Positions 8,886 through 17,208 of a stretch of 64,000 nucleotides of DNA are shown here, in pieces. Position 1 is the first letter of the stretch; each line of letters begins with the position of its first letter. Origin of the DNA: Rhizobium lentis (GTDB lineage Bacteria > Pseudomonadota > Alphaproteobacteria > Rhizobiales > Rhizobiaceae); contig NZ_JACHBD010000016.1 in NCBI RefSeq assembly GCF_014200175.1, positions 25,306 to 89,305 on the forward strand, read 5' to 3'. The position numbers and the translations under genes were made by a program. The notes under the pieces are model-generated. The model had not been told where the DNA came from, did no database searches, and saw only the letters and a program-made list of their open reading frames with translations.

Positions 8886-8974
8886 CCTCCGTCATCCCGG
8901 ACCTTGAACCTGGGATCCATGCCAGCGGCCGGAGACCTGCTTGGGTCCTCAGGTCAAACCCCAGGTGGACGGAG
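8886..8974. repeat. Paired-palindrome element
   Basis: It begins CCTCCGTCATCCCGG and ends GTGGACGGAG, with the second palindrome degraded (GGGTCCTCAGGTCAAACCCC). It lies just after the hydrolase stop and may fold as a stem-loop in its 3' UTR. Confidence 0.75.
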
Positions 8975-9068
8975 TGCAAGGCGATCTCTGCGGTTCGGAC
9001 CTGAGAGACTCGTGGCGATCTCGCAAGGGCGTTTCAGCGATGCCCGCGGCACGGCCGAACGAAAGTGC

Positions 9069-9602
9069 CTAGACGCCGCTCGGCCGCCCGGATGTGGTCG
9101 CCTGGCCTGCCGGAGACAAGACATCTTCCTCGGCGGTCGGCAGCCTTCCCTCCGGCGTCAGCTCATCGACGGCTTTCGGAAGATCGCGGCTCAAGCGCCC
9201 GAGAATCTCCTCATGCGACAGGCCGGTATTCCTGGCGATCTCGTTCAGAACATCGGGGCCGAGGGCTTCGGCGAGCTCGCCGTCCTTGATGTCGGCGTTC
9301 TGGCCGGGGCGCACCCAGGATTCCATCTTGTCGGCGTGGCCGTTCTGCTGGAACGTCTTCAGGAGGTCGCCGAGACCGCCGCTGACGATGCCGCCGGAGG
9401 TCAGGCCGCCGAGAAGGCCGCCCAAGCCACCGCCGGAACCGAGCCTGCCGAGAATACCGCCGAGCCCGCCCTGCTGCTGGCCTCCCGCGCCGGATGGCTG
9501 CGGGTTCTGCAGGCCGCGCAGGAGCTCGCCGATTTTCTCCCTGTTCTGGTAGCCGGCAACGGCAAGAACGGCGAGAAGCGCCTTCAATTGACCACTCATC
9601 AT
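9069..9602 (-). CDS. YidB-like (DUF937) protein
   Basis: A 177-residue protein with an N-terminal helix (LKALLAVLAVAGYQNREKI), a glycine/leucine-rich low-complexity centre (GGLGGILGRLGSGGGLGGLL) and a C-terminal domain with SWVRPGQNADI and IARNTGLSHEEILGRLSRDL. The NxGLSxeEiLxxLSxxLPxavd motif is the hallmark of YidB-like proteins. GGAGGA lies 7 nt before ATG 9602. Function is not established for the family, and the gene stands alone. The plus-strand ORF over it is a shadow. Confidence 0.88.
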   Translation of the reverse strand: MMSGQLKALLAVLAVAGYQNREKIGELLRGLQNPQPSGAGGQQQGGLGGILGRLGSGGGLGGLLGGLTSGGIVSGGLGDLLKTFQQNGHADKMESWVRPGQNADIKDGELAEALGPDVLNEIARNTGLSHEEILGRLSRDLPKAVDELTPEGRLPTAEEDVLSPAGQATTSGRPSGV

Positions 9603-9763
9603 GATGCATTCCTCCGGTGATTGTCAGTACGGTTCAGGCGAACCGCTCCATCTGTTGTCTGCAATTCGACGGGAAAACCGCTTCGGTCCGCTCGGCCAGC
9701 CGACGTTGCAAAAAAGCAATGTCGCGCTAAAGCGTCCGGACAGCCGGTTTCATTTTCGTACGG

Positions 9764-10111
9764 TCATATTTCCGGGCAGCCACGCCGGTTGGCGAAGACC
9801 ATGCGTTCCGGCCCGCGGCGCGTCATTCCCTGGACGACAATGCTGCGCGGCGACATGCGGACGATCTGGGCGCGGCGAAGGCCTTCGCTGCGGGCAATGT
9901 CGAGCGCGTCATCGGGATCGCAGCCACGCGGCCCGCGACGGCCGTAGCGGTCGTAACGGTCGCGGTCTCGGTCCCGGTCCCGGTCGTAAACGCCGACCCC
10001 ACCGGGGCCGAGGCGCAATTCCAAATCCTGCGCAGCGGCGAGCGTCGGGGCGATGGTCAGCCCGCTCATGGCGGCCAGGCCGCACAATATGAACTGAAGA
10101 GACTTATGCAT
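9764..10111 (-). CDS. Exported small protein with a DR-repeat linker
   Basis: ATG 10111 is preceded by GGGAGG at a good distance. The 115-residue product starts with a signal peptide (HKSLQFILCGLAAMSGLTIA, cleavage near AAA-QD). After cleavage it holds a DRDRDRDRDRYDRYGRR stretch encoded by a 6-bp tandem repeat (about 9955-9990), then a conserved-looking region DPDDALDIARSEGLRRAQIV and RGPERMVFANRRGCPE. Proteins with this D/R-rich linker and a terminal RGCP motif are common as rhizobial periplasmic hypotheticals. A longer in-frame ORF from 10390 lacks a ribosome site. Confidence 0.75.
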   Translation of the reverse strand: MHKSLQFILCGLAAMSGLTIAPTLAAAQDLELRLGPGGVGVYDRDRDRDRDRYDRYGRRGPRGCDPDDALDIARSEGLRRAQIVRMSPRSIVVQGMTRRGPERMVFANRRGCPEI

Positions 10112-10402
10112 GGTTTCCTCCCATGGTCTTAGGCTTATTGCCATACCAACATCGCTATTGGGATATTGTTCCGTGAGCAGGAGAAGCCGGGGCAGGAGCG
10201 AAAGCCTCCGGTCACCTCCGCGGCCCGGCCATTCAGTTCTGGAGCCGCACATGCTGCTCCAGCCAGGCGACGCGAAGCTGCAGATCGACGCCGCCGTCCA
10301 CCAGAACCGACGCTTCTCCAACCAGGCCTTGCGCACCCTGCCAGCTGGCAAGGAATTCGGCGACGATCCGGGCGAAGCAATCGCTTTCAAGCCCGGCCAC
10401 CA

Positions 10403-11389
10403 CTACGCGACATCTGTCAATGTCGCAGGCTCGGCCTCCGGTAAGGAGGAACGCTCTTCGATGATCGCGTTCAGCATCCGCAACACCACGGTCGGGGCGA
10501 TATGATGTGGCAAATGGCCGACGCCTTCGAGGCATTTCACAAGGAGGCCGGGATGTCTTTGCCGAAGCCAACCGATGTGCCGGTCCGGATCGACGACTAG
10601 GTCTTGCGACCCGAAGAGCACATGAACGGGAAGCTGCTCGGGCAGACCTGCCAGCAAAACCATGTCCCGGTTGAAGGCTCGCAACTCGTCGGCCATCGTC
10701 TCGATCGCGCTTGCCCGGATCATATGGCCGGCAGGCAACATGCTCAGATGGGAGGGAAGAGCATTGGGGAATGATGATGAGCGAAGTCCGTGCCGGAGAA
10801 AGAAGGAAGCCCAGCGAGGCATGATGTGGCGGCGGATCGCCGGCCCTATCAAGGGCGCAACCGCGGCGCGCAGCAGGATCAAGGGTTCCGGGGGAACCGG
10901 GCTGCAGCAAGGCGAGAGCAACAAGAGCGCTTTCAAGAGCTCAGGTCTGCGGGCGGCCAGATGAAGGGCTGAGGCACTGCCGATCGAATGGGCGACGATC
11001 GTTACAGGGCCGACCCCCGCGGTCTCGATGAAACGCTCAAGCCAGAAAGACTGCCCGAGCGGACCCCGCTCCGGTGGCGGCAGCGGGGAACTCAATCCGT
11101 AGCCGGGACGATCGACGGCGATCAGTCGGTGTTTGCTGTTTTCGATAGGAAGCAGCACCTCTTGCGCCAGACTGCCGCAGCCATGAAGAACAACAACTGG
11201 GCTTCCATTTGTTGAGCCGCTTTCAAGGACATGAACCTGTTGGTCGTCGATGACGCTGATCGTCCCGAGTCTCGGCTGGATGAGCTGCTTCTTCAACATG
11301 GGCAGCAAACCCGGCAGGCCAGCAAAAGTTCCGGCGCCGATAGGGCAAGCGACTGATAACATGTGATTTAATACGTCGTCGACGGACAT
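10403..11389 (-). CDS. Alpha/beta hydrolase
   Basis: The hydrolase core is clear: VVVLHGCGSLAQE (oxyanion HG), RLIAVDRPGYGLSSP, the nucleophile elbow VAHSIGSAS, the acid in FGSQDLVVDPDRH and the base in EGVGHLPHH. The start is uncertain; ATG 11389 gives 328 residues, but no strong ribosome site precedes it, and an ATG at 11521 or an internal one near 11359 is possible. The substrate is unknown. It is monocistronic, facing away from the 62-aa gene at 11725. Confidence 0.8.
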   Translation of the reverse strand: MSVDDVLNHMLSVACPIGAGTFAGLPGLLPMLKKQLIQPRLGTISVIDDQQVHVLESGSTNGSPVVVLHGCGSLAQEVLLPIENSKHRLIAVDRPGYGLSSPLPPPERGPLGQSFWLERFIETAGVGPVTIVAHSIGSASALHLAARRPELLKALLLLSPCCSPVPPEPLILLRAAVAPLIGPAIRRHIMPRWASFFLRHGLRSSSFPNALPSHLSMLPAGHMIRASAIETMADELRAFNRDMVLLAGLPEQLPVHVLFGSQDLVVDPDRHIGWLRQRHPGLLVKCLEGVGHLPHHIAPTVVLRMLNAIIEERSSLPEAEPATLTDVA

Positions 11390-11724
11390 TCTCGAGGGTA
11401 CGGCGAACTTTCGGCCGGCATCCGATTTCCGTGCCGCAGGCCATTCGCTCGCATGATGGCCCGGATTCCCTGGATTGCTGTACGGCCACCTACATCTTAT
11501 TCTAGTGTCCTCGCGCCCCATAGCCGCGGAACGTGTGTCACGCCGATTTCACGCGATTTCTATGGCGGCTCTGATTAGATTCTGCTGAGATTTCGCCAGC
11601 AGGATTTTGGCCAGCACCGCCGGCCGCCGCAATGGTGAGGAGTTCTCGGGCCGATCAAGCATCCCATGGTGGGCGGCGGTCGGCTGTTTGGTCTTGATCA
11701 TGCTGCAGCAGGGGGCAGCTGAAG

Positions 11725-11913
11725 ATGCAATTTCCGGTCCATTCAAAGACGATCGCCGAGCTTGATTACGACAGCCAAACCTGCCTCTTGCGGGTGCTCT
11801 ACAAAGACGGACGAGTAAGCTCTGTTCCCCATGTCGCTCCCACGCTCGTGATGAAAATCGTCGCGCGCGTTCCCGTCGAAAAATCGTCATACCTCATGCA
11901 GACGGCCATCTGA
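11725..11913 (+). CDS. KTSC-domain-like small protein (62 aa)
   Basis: The 62 residues MQFPVHSKTIAELDYDSQTC... show the KTSC pattern: S..I..i.YD....L.V.y.dGrv, then a short helix and YL...I at the end. This is the small domain also found at the C-terminus of some lysyl-tRNA synthetases; its role as a stand-alone protein is unknown. Only a weak GAAG lies upstream of the ATG. The 200 bp before it contains no other feature. Confidence 0.6.
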   Translation: MQFPVHSKTIAELDYDSQTCLLRVLYKDGRVSSVPHVAPTLVMKIVARVPVEKSSYLMQTAI

Positions 11914-11990
11914 GACTTCCGCGAAGCGGATCAGTCAAACAGCGCCTCTTTCCGCGTGGAACCTTTTCCTGGCCGACCGGGATGGATCCT

Positions 11991-13001
11991 CTACCGCCGA
12001 TCGCTTCCGCCTAGGCCATCCTTGCGATCTATGAAAGCTTCGGCTTCATCCACCACGCGTTCCTTGATGGCATCATGAGTATCGGAGGCAACGTCCACGG
12101 CCGTGTGATAGACCTCCGACGCTACCTCTTTACCCTGCGCGACGACGTCCTGGGCCTGGCGGCTGAGGCTATCTCTAGTGCTATCTGCGGCTTCGCCGAC
12201 CAACTCATCCTCGGTGTCGGTATGGGGCAGCGCCGCGCCGATCGCGGCACCGACCGCGAAAGCCAGAGCACCGCCGACCAGCGGCTGGTCGCGGAAATGG
12301 GTGAGGATCGCCTCGTTGAGCTTGCTCGTTTGCTCCTGAAGACTGGTCGCCGCCGAAGAGGATCGGCTCGACAGCGAGCTCGCCGCGCCGGACGCACGGG
12401 CGGTTAGGTCGCTCGCGGCGCTTTTCGCCTGCTCCCATTTCTCCGCCGCCCAGCCGGTTGCCGCGTCGAGCATTGCACCAGTTTCGTCGGCGATCTGATT
12501 GATCTGTTTTCCGCTGGCGTCGGCAAAGCCGCGATAGGTCTTGCCCGCCTCGTCCATGAAATGGCCGGCGCGAGCTCCTGTTTCGTCCGTCAACGCCTTC
12601 AACCGCTTGCCGGATTCGTCGGCAAAATGGCTATAACGCGCTCCGTTTTCCATTGCCGGCGGACCAATCCTGCGAACCCGGCCGGTCGCCGGATAAAGCG
12701 GGTATTCAGGATCCTCCCTCCAGGTCGCCGTGTCACCTGATGACGGACTGCCCTTTGCCATGAGCCAGGCGAGGCTCACGCCCATCAGCGCGACCGGCAG
12801 AGGGTTCGCCTTGAGGGCGCGGCCAAGATTGCTGACATACTCTGCGCCGCCGCTTCCCTTGGCGTATGCGATGACCTCATCGATGAGCTGGCCCGGCGAC
12901 ATCCGTTCCTGAATCGCGTCAATCCGGTCTCCTATGCGGCGGCGGTCCTGGTCGATCTCCCGCTGAAGCTCGGCCGATGTTTTTTCCATTGAACTTTCCA
13001 T
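11991..13001 (-). CDS. DUF3618 protein with amphipathic helical repeats
   Basis: The N-terminus SAELQREIDQDRRRIGDRID and SPGQLIDEVIAYAKGSGG are the DUF3618 signature. Two short hydrophobic spans follow, about residues 68-85 (NPLPVALMGVSLAWLMA) and near VGGALAFAVGAAIGAAL. Between them are 11-residue-type repeats (DESGKRLKALTDETGARAG...). Its ATG (13001-12999) overlaps the stop of the holin-like gene as ATGA, so the two are translationally coupled. It is the last gene of a three-gene operon and probably an inner-membrane stress protein; ATG 12989 is an alternative start. Confidence 0.85.
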   Translation of the reverse strand: MESSMEKTSAELQREIDQDRRRIGDRIDAIQERMSPGQLIDEVIAYAKGSGGAEYVSNLGRALKANPLPVALMGVSLAWLMAKGSPSSGDTATWREDPEYPLYPATGRVRRIGPPAMENGARYSHFADESGKRLKALTDETGARAGHFMDEAGKTYRGFADASGKQINQIADETGAMLDAATGWAAEKWEQAKSAASDLTARASGAASSLSSRSSSAATSLQEQTSKLNEAILTHFRDQPLVGGALAFAVGAAIGAALPHTDTEDELVGEAADSTRDSLSRQAQDVVAQGKEVASEVYHTAVDVASDTHDAIKERVVDEAEAFIDRKDGLGGSDRR

Positions 13002-13417
13002 CAGATTTTGTCCTTCACAACATCAACGTCGCGGCGAAGCGAGGTCGCAGTACGATCCAGTGTCATGTTATTGGCGCGAAGCGCGGCGAGGCCCCGGGAG
13101 ACCAATGCCCAGGCGATGCCGGCAATGATGATGCCGACGATCAGAGAGGCGAGCGCACTGGCAGTGGTTTGGGTAAAACCCTGTGTCACGAGGAAGGCCG
13201 CGAGACCGCCGACAAGGGCACTCAGCAAGACGCCGACCGCCCCGATCGCCAGAACCACTCCAACTAGGAGAATTTCCACGCCGCTGAGCGCCTGCGAAAG
13301 TTTTTCCGAAGCCTCCGCCTTGGCAAGATCGATTTCCTTGCGGAGCAGGCCCGTGACGTCACCAACGAGGCCACTGACGAGCTCGGAGAGGGGTGTGTTC
13401 TCTGAAGATTTAGCCAT
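13001..13417 (-). CDS. Phage-holin-family (DUF1469/YqjE-like) membrane protein
   Basis: ATG 13417 follows GGAGG and gives 138 residues. The N-terminal SELVSGLVGDVTGLLRKEIDLAKAE helix and two hydrophobic hairpins (ILLVGVVLAIGAVGVLLSAL and LASLIVGIIIAGIAWALV) are the YqjE/holin_3_6 architecture. In enterobacteria YqjE sits with YqjD/ElaB-like and YqjK genes; here it lies between a YqjD-like gene and DUF3618, the usual alphaproteobacterial version. It is probably a stationary-phase membrane protein rather than a phage holin. Confidence 0.88.
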   Translation of the reverse strand: MAKSSENTPLSELVSGLVGDVTGLLRKEIDLAKAEASEKLSQALSGVEILLVGVVLAIGAVGVLLSALVGGLAAFLVTQGFTQTTASALASLIVGIIIAGIAWALVSRGLAALRANNMTLDRTATSLRRDVDVVKDKI

Positions 13418-13976
13418 AGTTTTCGCCTCCGGTCGTTGCGATGCCGGGGCGAAGGCCAATCGATGGTTCGCGCGGCGCGGCAGCTGTTTGCCTTTTCGCG
13501 GAGGCTGTCAGGAAGCGGCTCGCGGCCAGGCCTGCAAGTGCGGCTATCCCGAGAAAGGCGAGCGGTTGCCTGCGCCCGAAATCCTCGGCCATGGTCGCGA
13601 TTTCGCCGATGTCCTTGCCTTCCATCCGCCGAGCGACGGTCTGCACGCTCCGCCCGATTTGCCTGGCGTATCGCCCGACCTCCGCCTGGCCGGAGCTTTC
13701 CATTTCGGCGCCCGCTTTCTCAAGTGCCGTTGCAACGCCGCCGACCTGGCGAGCAGCGAAGCTGGTGCGTTCGGAAATGACCTCCTTGACCTTCTCGACG
13801 GCAGTGTCGGCGCCTTCCTTGATTGTTTCCTTGGCGGCGGAAACATCTTCGCTCACCTTCGCTTCCAGATCGGAAATGGACGTGCGCGTCCCCGGCGAAG
13901 AACCCAAACCAGGGGATGAGGACGGTGTCTGCGCCGATGCGCTTCTTCCTGCCGGATCTGTGAAATCGTTTTGCAT
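13410..13976 (-). CDS. YqjD/ElaB-like tail-anchored stress protein
   Basis: A 188-residue protein with a disordered S/P-rich start, a long amphipathic helix (KVSEDVSAAKETIKEGADTA through VGRYARQIGRSVQTVARRM) and a C-terminal hydrophobic anchor PLAFLGIAALAGLAASRFL. This layout fits DUF883-type ribosome- or membrane-associated proteins, although sequence similarity was not tested. GGGAGG precedes ATG 13976. It is the first gene of the operon and overlaps the holin-like gene by 8 bp. Confidence 0.78.
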   Translation of the reverse strand: MQNDFTDPAGRSASAQTPSSSPGLGSSPGTRTSISDLEAKVSEDVSAAKETIKEGADTAVEKVKEVISERTSFAARQVGGVATALEKAGAEMESSGQAEVGRYARQIGRSVQTVARRMEGKDIGEIATMAEDFGRRQPLAFLGIAALAGLAASRFLTASAKRQTAAAPREPSIGLRPGIATTGGENYG

Positions 13977-14093
13977 GTCTAACCTCCCATGTCGTGGCAG
14001 CGACTGCCGCGGCCCCGAACCACAGGTTCCCGGCTTTGTTCCCCGAACGCGCTTCGAACGTTCCTCTTCGGCCCATGATGAGATGATGGGGGC

Positions 14094-15212
14094 TCACAAC
14101 TGCGCCTCGGCTCCTTGTTGATCTTTGGCAGGCGTGACAATAGACGCTGCGACGTAACGCTCCTCCCTGTCGCCATCGTTGAAGTAGTAGACAGCGAGCA
14201 GGGATCCATCGCCGCGTTTTGCGATTCTGGGATAACCGAGATCAGCCGTGCCGGCGTCGCTCCGGATGACCTTCTCGGCGCCCCATGTCTGGCCGTCATC
14301 GAAACTCACGCGCATCCTCATACCAAATGGCGGATCACGGTAGCCGTAGACGACGAGAAGCATGCCTTCGATCCGTCCGAGCGCTGGCGGATTGCCATTG
14401 CTGCCCGTGTCGTCGACGACGCAGCCTTTCCGCGTCCAGGTCTTCCCTTCGTCGTGGGAGGTGAAGGCTTCTATCCAACCCTTGCCACCGCCCCTCCCCA
14501 TGCAGCGCGTCAAGGTCAGCACGGCGCCACCGGAAAGTGCCGTCGAGGCCGGCATGATCGAATAGCCCTCAGGTTCTGGGCCGACAAAGCCTTGAAGGAC
14601 GAAGCTGCGCCCGCCGTCCGCGGTGCGCGCACAGAACACTCTGCCTTCCGCACCGTCCTCTTTGGAGGTGCTGAGCATGAAGAGCGCATGGTCTCTGCCA
14701 AGAGGAACGATATCGGTGCGCGCCGAGATCGGAAGATGCAAGCCGATGAAACGATATGGACCTTGCCATGTCAGGCATCGATCCCGGCTGACATAGAACC
14801 AGCTGACAGCATCGCCCTGTACATCGGTTCTGGCGCACATCACGATCGTCCCGGGATCGAGAAAGTCTATGGGTTCATCCAGAACGCAGAGGTCATCACG
14901 GACCGACAGATGGGGACGAATCTTGAGATCGGCGTTCAGGTGCTCGTCGGCCGAAAGCGAGAGCCCACCCGGCACGCGGCCGCAGAACGGCTCGCCCATC
15001 CATGTCAGTCCGCCGTCCAGGCTGCGTGCCTGCCAGGGGACGAATGGATAATCACGGTCCAGTTCGTGCAACTCCCCCTTGGCTCCGAGTTTGCCGCGCG
15101 CGAAGACGACGACCATTTCGTCAGCCCAGGACCAGAGACCATAATTTGCCGGCCAGGCTGCGAACTCACCCTCTCTGCGGTAGATTTCAAGATGCCGGAA
15201 TTGCGTGTCCAT
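14094..15212 (-). CDS. BNR/Asp-box repeat (sialidase-fold) protein
   Basis: The 372-residue protein carries at least five Asp-box-like motifs S.D.G.TW: SLDGGLTW, SRDRCLTW, TADGGRSF, SHDEGKTW and SFDDGQTW, spaced as in a six-bladed sialidase propeller. No signal peptide is visible, so it is likely cytoplasmic. A sialidase arginine triad cannot be confirmed from sequence alone, and a general glycosidase or lyase role is possible. It starts 15 bp after the 100-aa gene, so the two form an operon. Confidence 0.8.
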   Translation of the reverse strand: MDTQFRHLEIYRREGEFAAWPANYGLWSWADEMVVVFARGKLGAKGELHELDRDYPFVPWQARSLDGGLTWMGEPFCGRVPGGLSLSADEHLNADLKIRPHLSVRDDLCVLDEPIDFLDPGTIVMCARTDVQGDAVSWFYVSRDRCLTWQGPYRFIGLHLPISARTDIVPLGRDHALFMLSTSKEDGAEGRVFCARTADGGRSFVLQGFVGPEPEGYSIMPASTALSGGAVLTLTRCMGRGGGKGWIEAFTSHDEGKTWTRKGCVVDDTGSNGNPPALGRIEGMLLVVYGYRDPPFGMRMRVSFDDGQTWGAEKVIRSDAGTADLGYPRIAKRGDGSLLAVYYFNDGDREERYVAASIVTPAKDQQGAEAQL

Positions 15213-15227
15213 GGGGGCTTCCAGCGG

Positions 15228-15530
15228 TCAGAGCGTTTCGACCGGAAGTGCCCGCACGAGCAGTTCATCCTGCCGGAGCAACTCTTCGAGTTTGCGCCGG
15301 TATTGGCGCCACCAGGCCCGGTCGAGACTGTTCACCATCACTTCGATCACGATGACGGTATCTTCTTCGGTGCCCTCATCATTGGACCAAAGCCCCTTTG
15401 CGGGGGAATTCAGATATGCCGTCACTCCGCCATGGCGCTCCGTCATCTCGCGCTGAATTGTCGCGATAATGTCTGCGAAGTCGACCGCCGCCCGCGGCGC
15501 TGCCGGAATAAACAACTGTATCAAATGCAT
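15228..15530 (-). CDS. Hypothetical protein, first gene of the BNR-protein operon (100 aa)
   Basis: GAGGAG lies 7 nt before ATG 15530, so the product begins MHLIQLFIPAAPRAAVDF. Alternating beta and helical segments (VIVIEVMVNSLDRAWW, then RRKLEELLRQDELLVRALPV) suggest a small ferredoxin-like alpha/beta fold of the dimeric-barrel type. I do not recognise a specific family. Its close spacing to the Asp-box protein suggests a shared role. A much longer in-frame ORF from 15767 has no start signal. Confidence 0.7.
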   Translation of the reverse strand: MHLIQLFIPAAPRAAVDFADIIATIQREMTERHGGVTAYLNSPAKGLWSNDEGTEEDTVIVIEVMVNSLDRAWWRQYRRKLEELLRQDELLVRALPVETL

Positions 15531-15796
15531 GTGGAATTCTCCTCGTTTCGCAAACTTCGCAGGTCTGACGAGGTTCCGGCCCGGCTCGAAATCTGTGCGA
15601 TGGCATGGTGTCGGCTCCGCCGGCGAATTCGCGGATATCCGTCGGAGGACAAGGAAAGCGGCAACAGGCGGTGGTCGCCGTCGTGCAAGGTGCACCGAGC
15701 TGCGGTGGCGAGCGCAGACGCAAGGTGCCGTCATAGGGCTGTTCAAACACCGGGCATCGCTTTTCACTCAACCCCGGAGACAGATACAAATTAGTC
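15531..15796. other. Divergent intergenic region
   Basis: About 270 bp between the 100-aa gene and the ArsR promoter. ORFs across it on both strands have no ribosome sites and no recognisable domains. I see no repeat or RNA structure. Confidence 0.4.
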
Positions 15797-15825
15797 TTGA
15801 CTCATCAATTAGTGCAGGCTATTGA
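15797..15825 (+). promoter_or_regulatory. Sigma-70-type promoter and operator dyad for the ArsR gene
   Basis: TTGACT (15797-15802), a 17-bp spacer and TATTGA (15820-15825) are followed by only 7 bp before ATG 15833. Transcription would therefore begin at or next to the start codon, giving a leaderless mRNA. The pair TCAAT...ATTGA (15804-15808 and 15820-15824 region) spans the promoter and could be the ArsR operator. Confidence 0.6.
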
Positions 15826-15832
15826 TTTTCTC

Positions 15833-16162
15833 ATGATCCAGACCGCTTCCATCGACGCCGTCATGCGCGCCCTTGCCGACCCCACCCGGCGGGCCGTGTT
15901 CGAGCAGATCGTCAACTCCGATGAGATCACCGTCGTCGAGTTGACGCGGGCGAGCCACGTGACGCAGGGCGCCGTCTCGCAGCATCTCAAGGCGCTGAAG
16001 CAGGCGGGCCTGGTTACGGAGCGCCCTGAAGGGCGCAAGGTCTATTACCGCGCCGAGCCCGAGGGACTTGCGCCGCTTGTCGATTGGATGAGCCATTACG
16101 GCCTCTTCTGGCGCGACCGCTTTACCAATCTCAGAACATTGCTGAAGGAAATCGATCCATGA
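15833..16162 (+). CDS. ArsR-family winged-helix regulator
   Basis: A 109-residue ArsR/SmtB-type repressor: MRALADPTRRAVFEQIV, then VVELTRASHVTQGAVSQHLKAL (recognition helix near residues 44-55) and GRKVYYRAEPEGLAPL (wing). No metal-binding ELCVCDL motif is present, so it is not a classic arsenic or zinc sensor. ATG 15833 lacks a ribosome site, in keeping with a leaderless transcript. The TGA overlaps the ATG of the next gene, an SRPBCC protein; this pairing is typical of PadR/ArsR-AHSA1 modules. Confidence 0.88.
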   Translation: MIQTASIDAVMRALADPTRRAVFEQIVNSDEITVVELTRASHVTQGAVSQHLKALKQAGLVTERPEGRKVYYRAEPEGLAPLVDWMSHYGLFWRDRFTNLRTLLKEIDP

Positions 16163-16623
16163 ACGACGCAGCATTGAAGCCCGACACGCACGAGATCGTC
16201 GTCGACGAGGTTTTCCCGCATCAGCCGGAAACGATCTGGAAAACGCTAACCACGGCCGAGCTGATGGGCCGCTGGCTGATGATGCCTGAAGGATTCGAGC
16301 CGATCGAGGGCAAGCGCTTCACCTATCAGACGACGCCGGCCGGCGGCTGGGATGGCACCATTCACTGTGAGGTGCTGGAGGTGAAGCCGAACGAGCGTCT
16401 CTCCTATGCCTGGAAAGGCGGGCATGCGGACAATACCGGCTACGGCTCGCCGCTCGATACCGTCGTCACTTTCATCCTTTCCAGAGCCGAAAACGGCACC
16501 CGGCTGCGCCTCGTCCATTCCGGCTTCGTGCTGCCGAAAAACGAAACCGCCTTCCAGAAGATGGGCGAAGGCTGGAAAAAGGTCGTGAAGAATATCGGCG
16601 CCCTCGCCAGCGGCGAGGACTGA
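16159..16623 (+). CDS. SRPBCC/AHSA1-domain protein (module 1)
   Basis: The 154-residue protein has the START-like AHSA1 fold: IVVDEVFPHQPETIWKTLTT, MGRWLMMPEGF, GWDGTIHCEVLEVKPNERLSYAW and a C-terminal helix FQKMGEGWKKVVKNIGAL. It binds a hydrophobic ligand in this family, or acts as a co-chaperone-like domain; the ligand is unknown. It overlaps the ArsR stop by 4 bp, so the two are co-translated and probably form one sensing unit. Confidence 0.85.
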   Translation: MNDAALKPDTHEIVVDEVFPHQPETIWKTLTTAELMGRWLMMPEGFEPIEGKRFTYQTTPAGGWDGTIHCEVLEVKPNERLSYAWKGGHADNTGYGSPLDTVVTFILSRAENGTRLRLVHSGFVLPKNETAFQKMGEGWKKVVKNIGALASGED

Positions 16624-16667
16624 GCCGGCTTGAAAGCCGTATTCCCCAACAACATCAGGAGAAAGCA

Positions 16668-17084
16668 ATGAGCGAGCCCTATACCGGTGGCTGCGCCTGC
16701 GGCGCCATCCATTACGAGATCTCGGCCGAGCCGATTGCGATGAACGACTGCCAGTGCCGCGATTGCCAGCGGACGAGCGGCACCGGCCACGGATCCTATC
16801 TGACCTTTCCAAGCCGGCAGGCGGTGAAGCTCGAAGGCGAGGCCAGCCACTGGCAGATGGTCGCCGACAACGGCAACGTCAAGACACGCGGCTTCTGCCC
16901 CGCCTGCGGCGCGCCTGTCTATCTAACCTTCTCCTATATGCCGGATTTCTTCACCATCCACGCCGCCAGTCTCGACGAGCCCGAGCGCTACCGGCCTGAC
17001 ATGGCGACCTACACCATGCGCGGCCAGGCTTGGGACCGGCTCGACCCTGATGTGGCGAAATTCGAAAAGATGCCGCCGATGTGA
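16668..17084 (+). CDS. GFA-family protein (glutathione-dependent formaldehyde-activating enzyme-like)
   Basis: A 138-residue zinc protein with the Cys motifs of the GFA (Mss4-like) fold: GGCACGAIHYEI, DCQCRDCQRTSG and RGFCPACGAPVY. The founding member speeds addition of glutathione to formaldehyde, but most homologues have no tested activity. AGGAGA lies just upstream of ATG 16668, and the gene is 44 bp after the SRPBCC gene, probably in the same transcript. A second GFA gene is present at 62390-62929. Confidence 0.88.
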   Translation: MSEPYTGGCACGAIHYEISAEPIAMNDCQCRDCQRTSGTGHGSYLTFPSRQAVKLEGEASHWQMVADNGNVKTRGFCPACGAPVYLTFSYMPDFFTIHAASLDEPERYRPDMATYTMRGQAWDRLDPDVAKFEKMPPM

Positions 17085-17144
17085 GGCTCGGGCAGCGCCC
17101 GCGACAAAGCGGGCGGGCCTGTTGCTACCCTGCGGAAATTGCCT

Positions 17145-17208
17145 TTGACATTTCTCAGGGATGAATATATCCATATAGCTATATAGCCAAATGGTGATAT
17201 ATGGATGA
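17145..17208 (+). promoter_or_regulatory. Promoter and palindromic operator of the second ArsR gene
   Basis: TTGACA lies at 17145-17150 with TATCCA 17 bp on. A perfect 12-bp palindrome ATATAGCTATAT sits at 17173-17184, flanked by ATCCATAT (17169-17176) and ATATGGAT (17199-17206), the latter overlapping the start codon. This arrangement suggests autorepression by the ArsR protein. Confidence 0.6.

Noticed and set aside
14115..15794. 559-codon plus-strand ORF opposite the BNR protein
   Set aside because: It is a GC-rich shadow of the Asp-box gene; no domain, no ribosome site, and the minus strand shows five Asp-box motifs.
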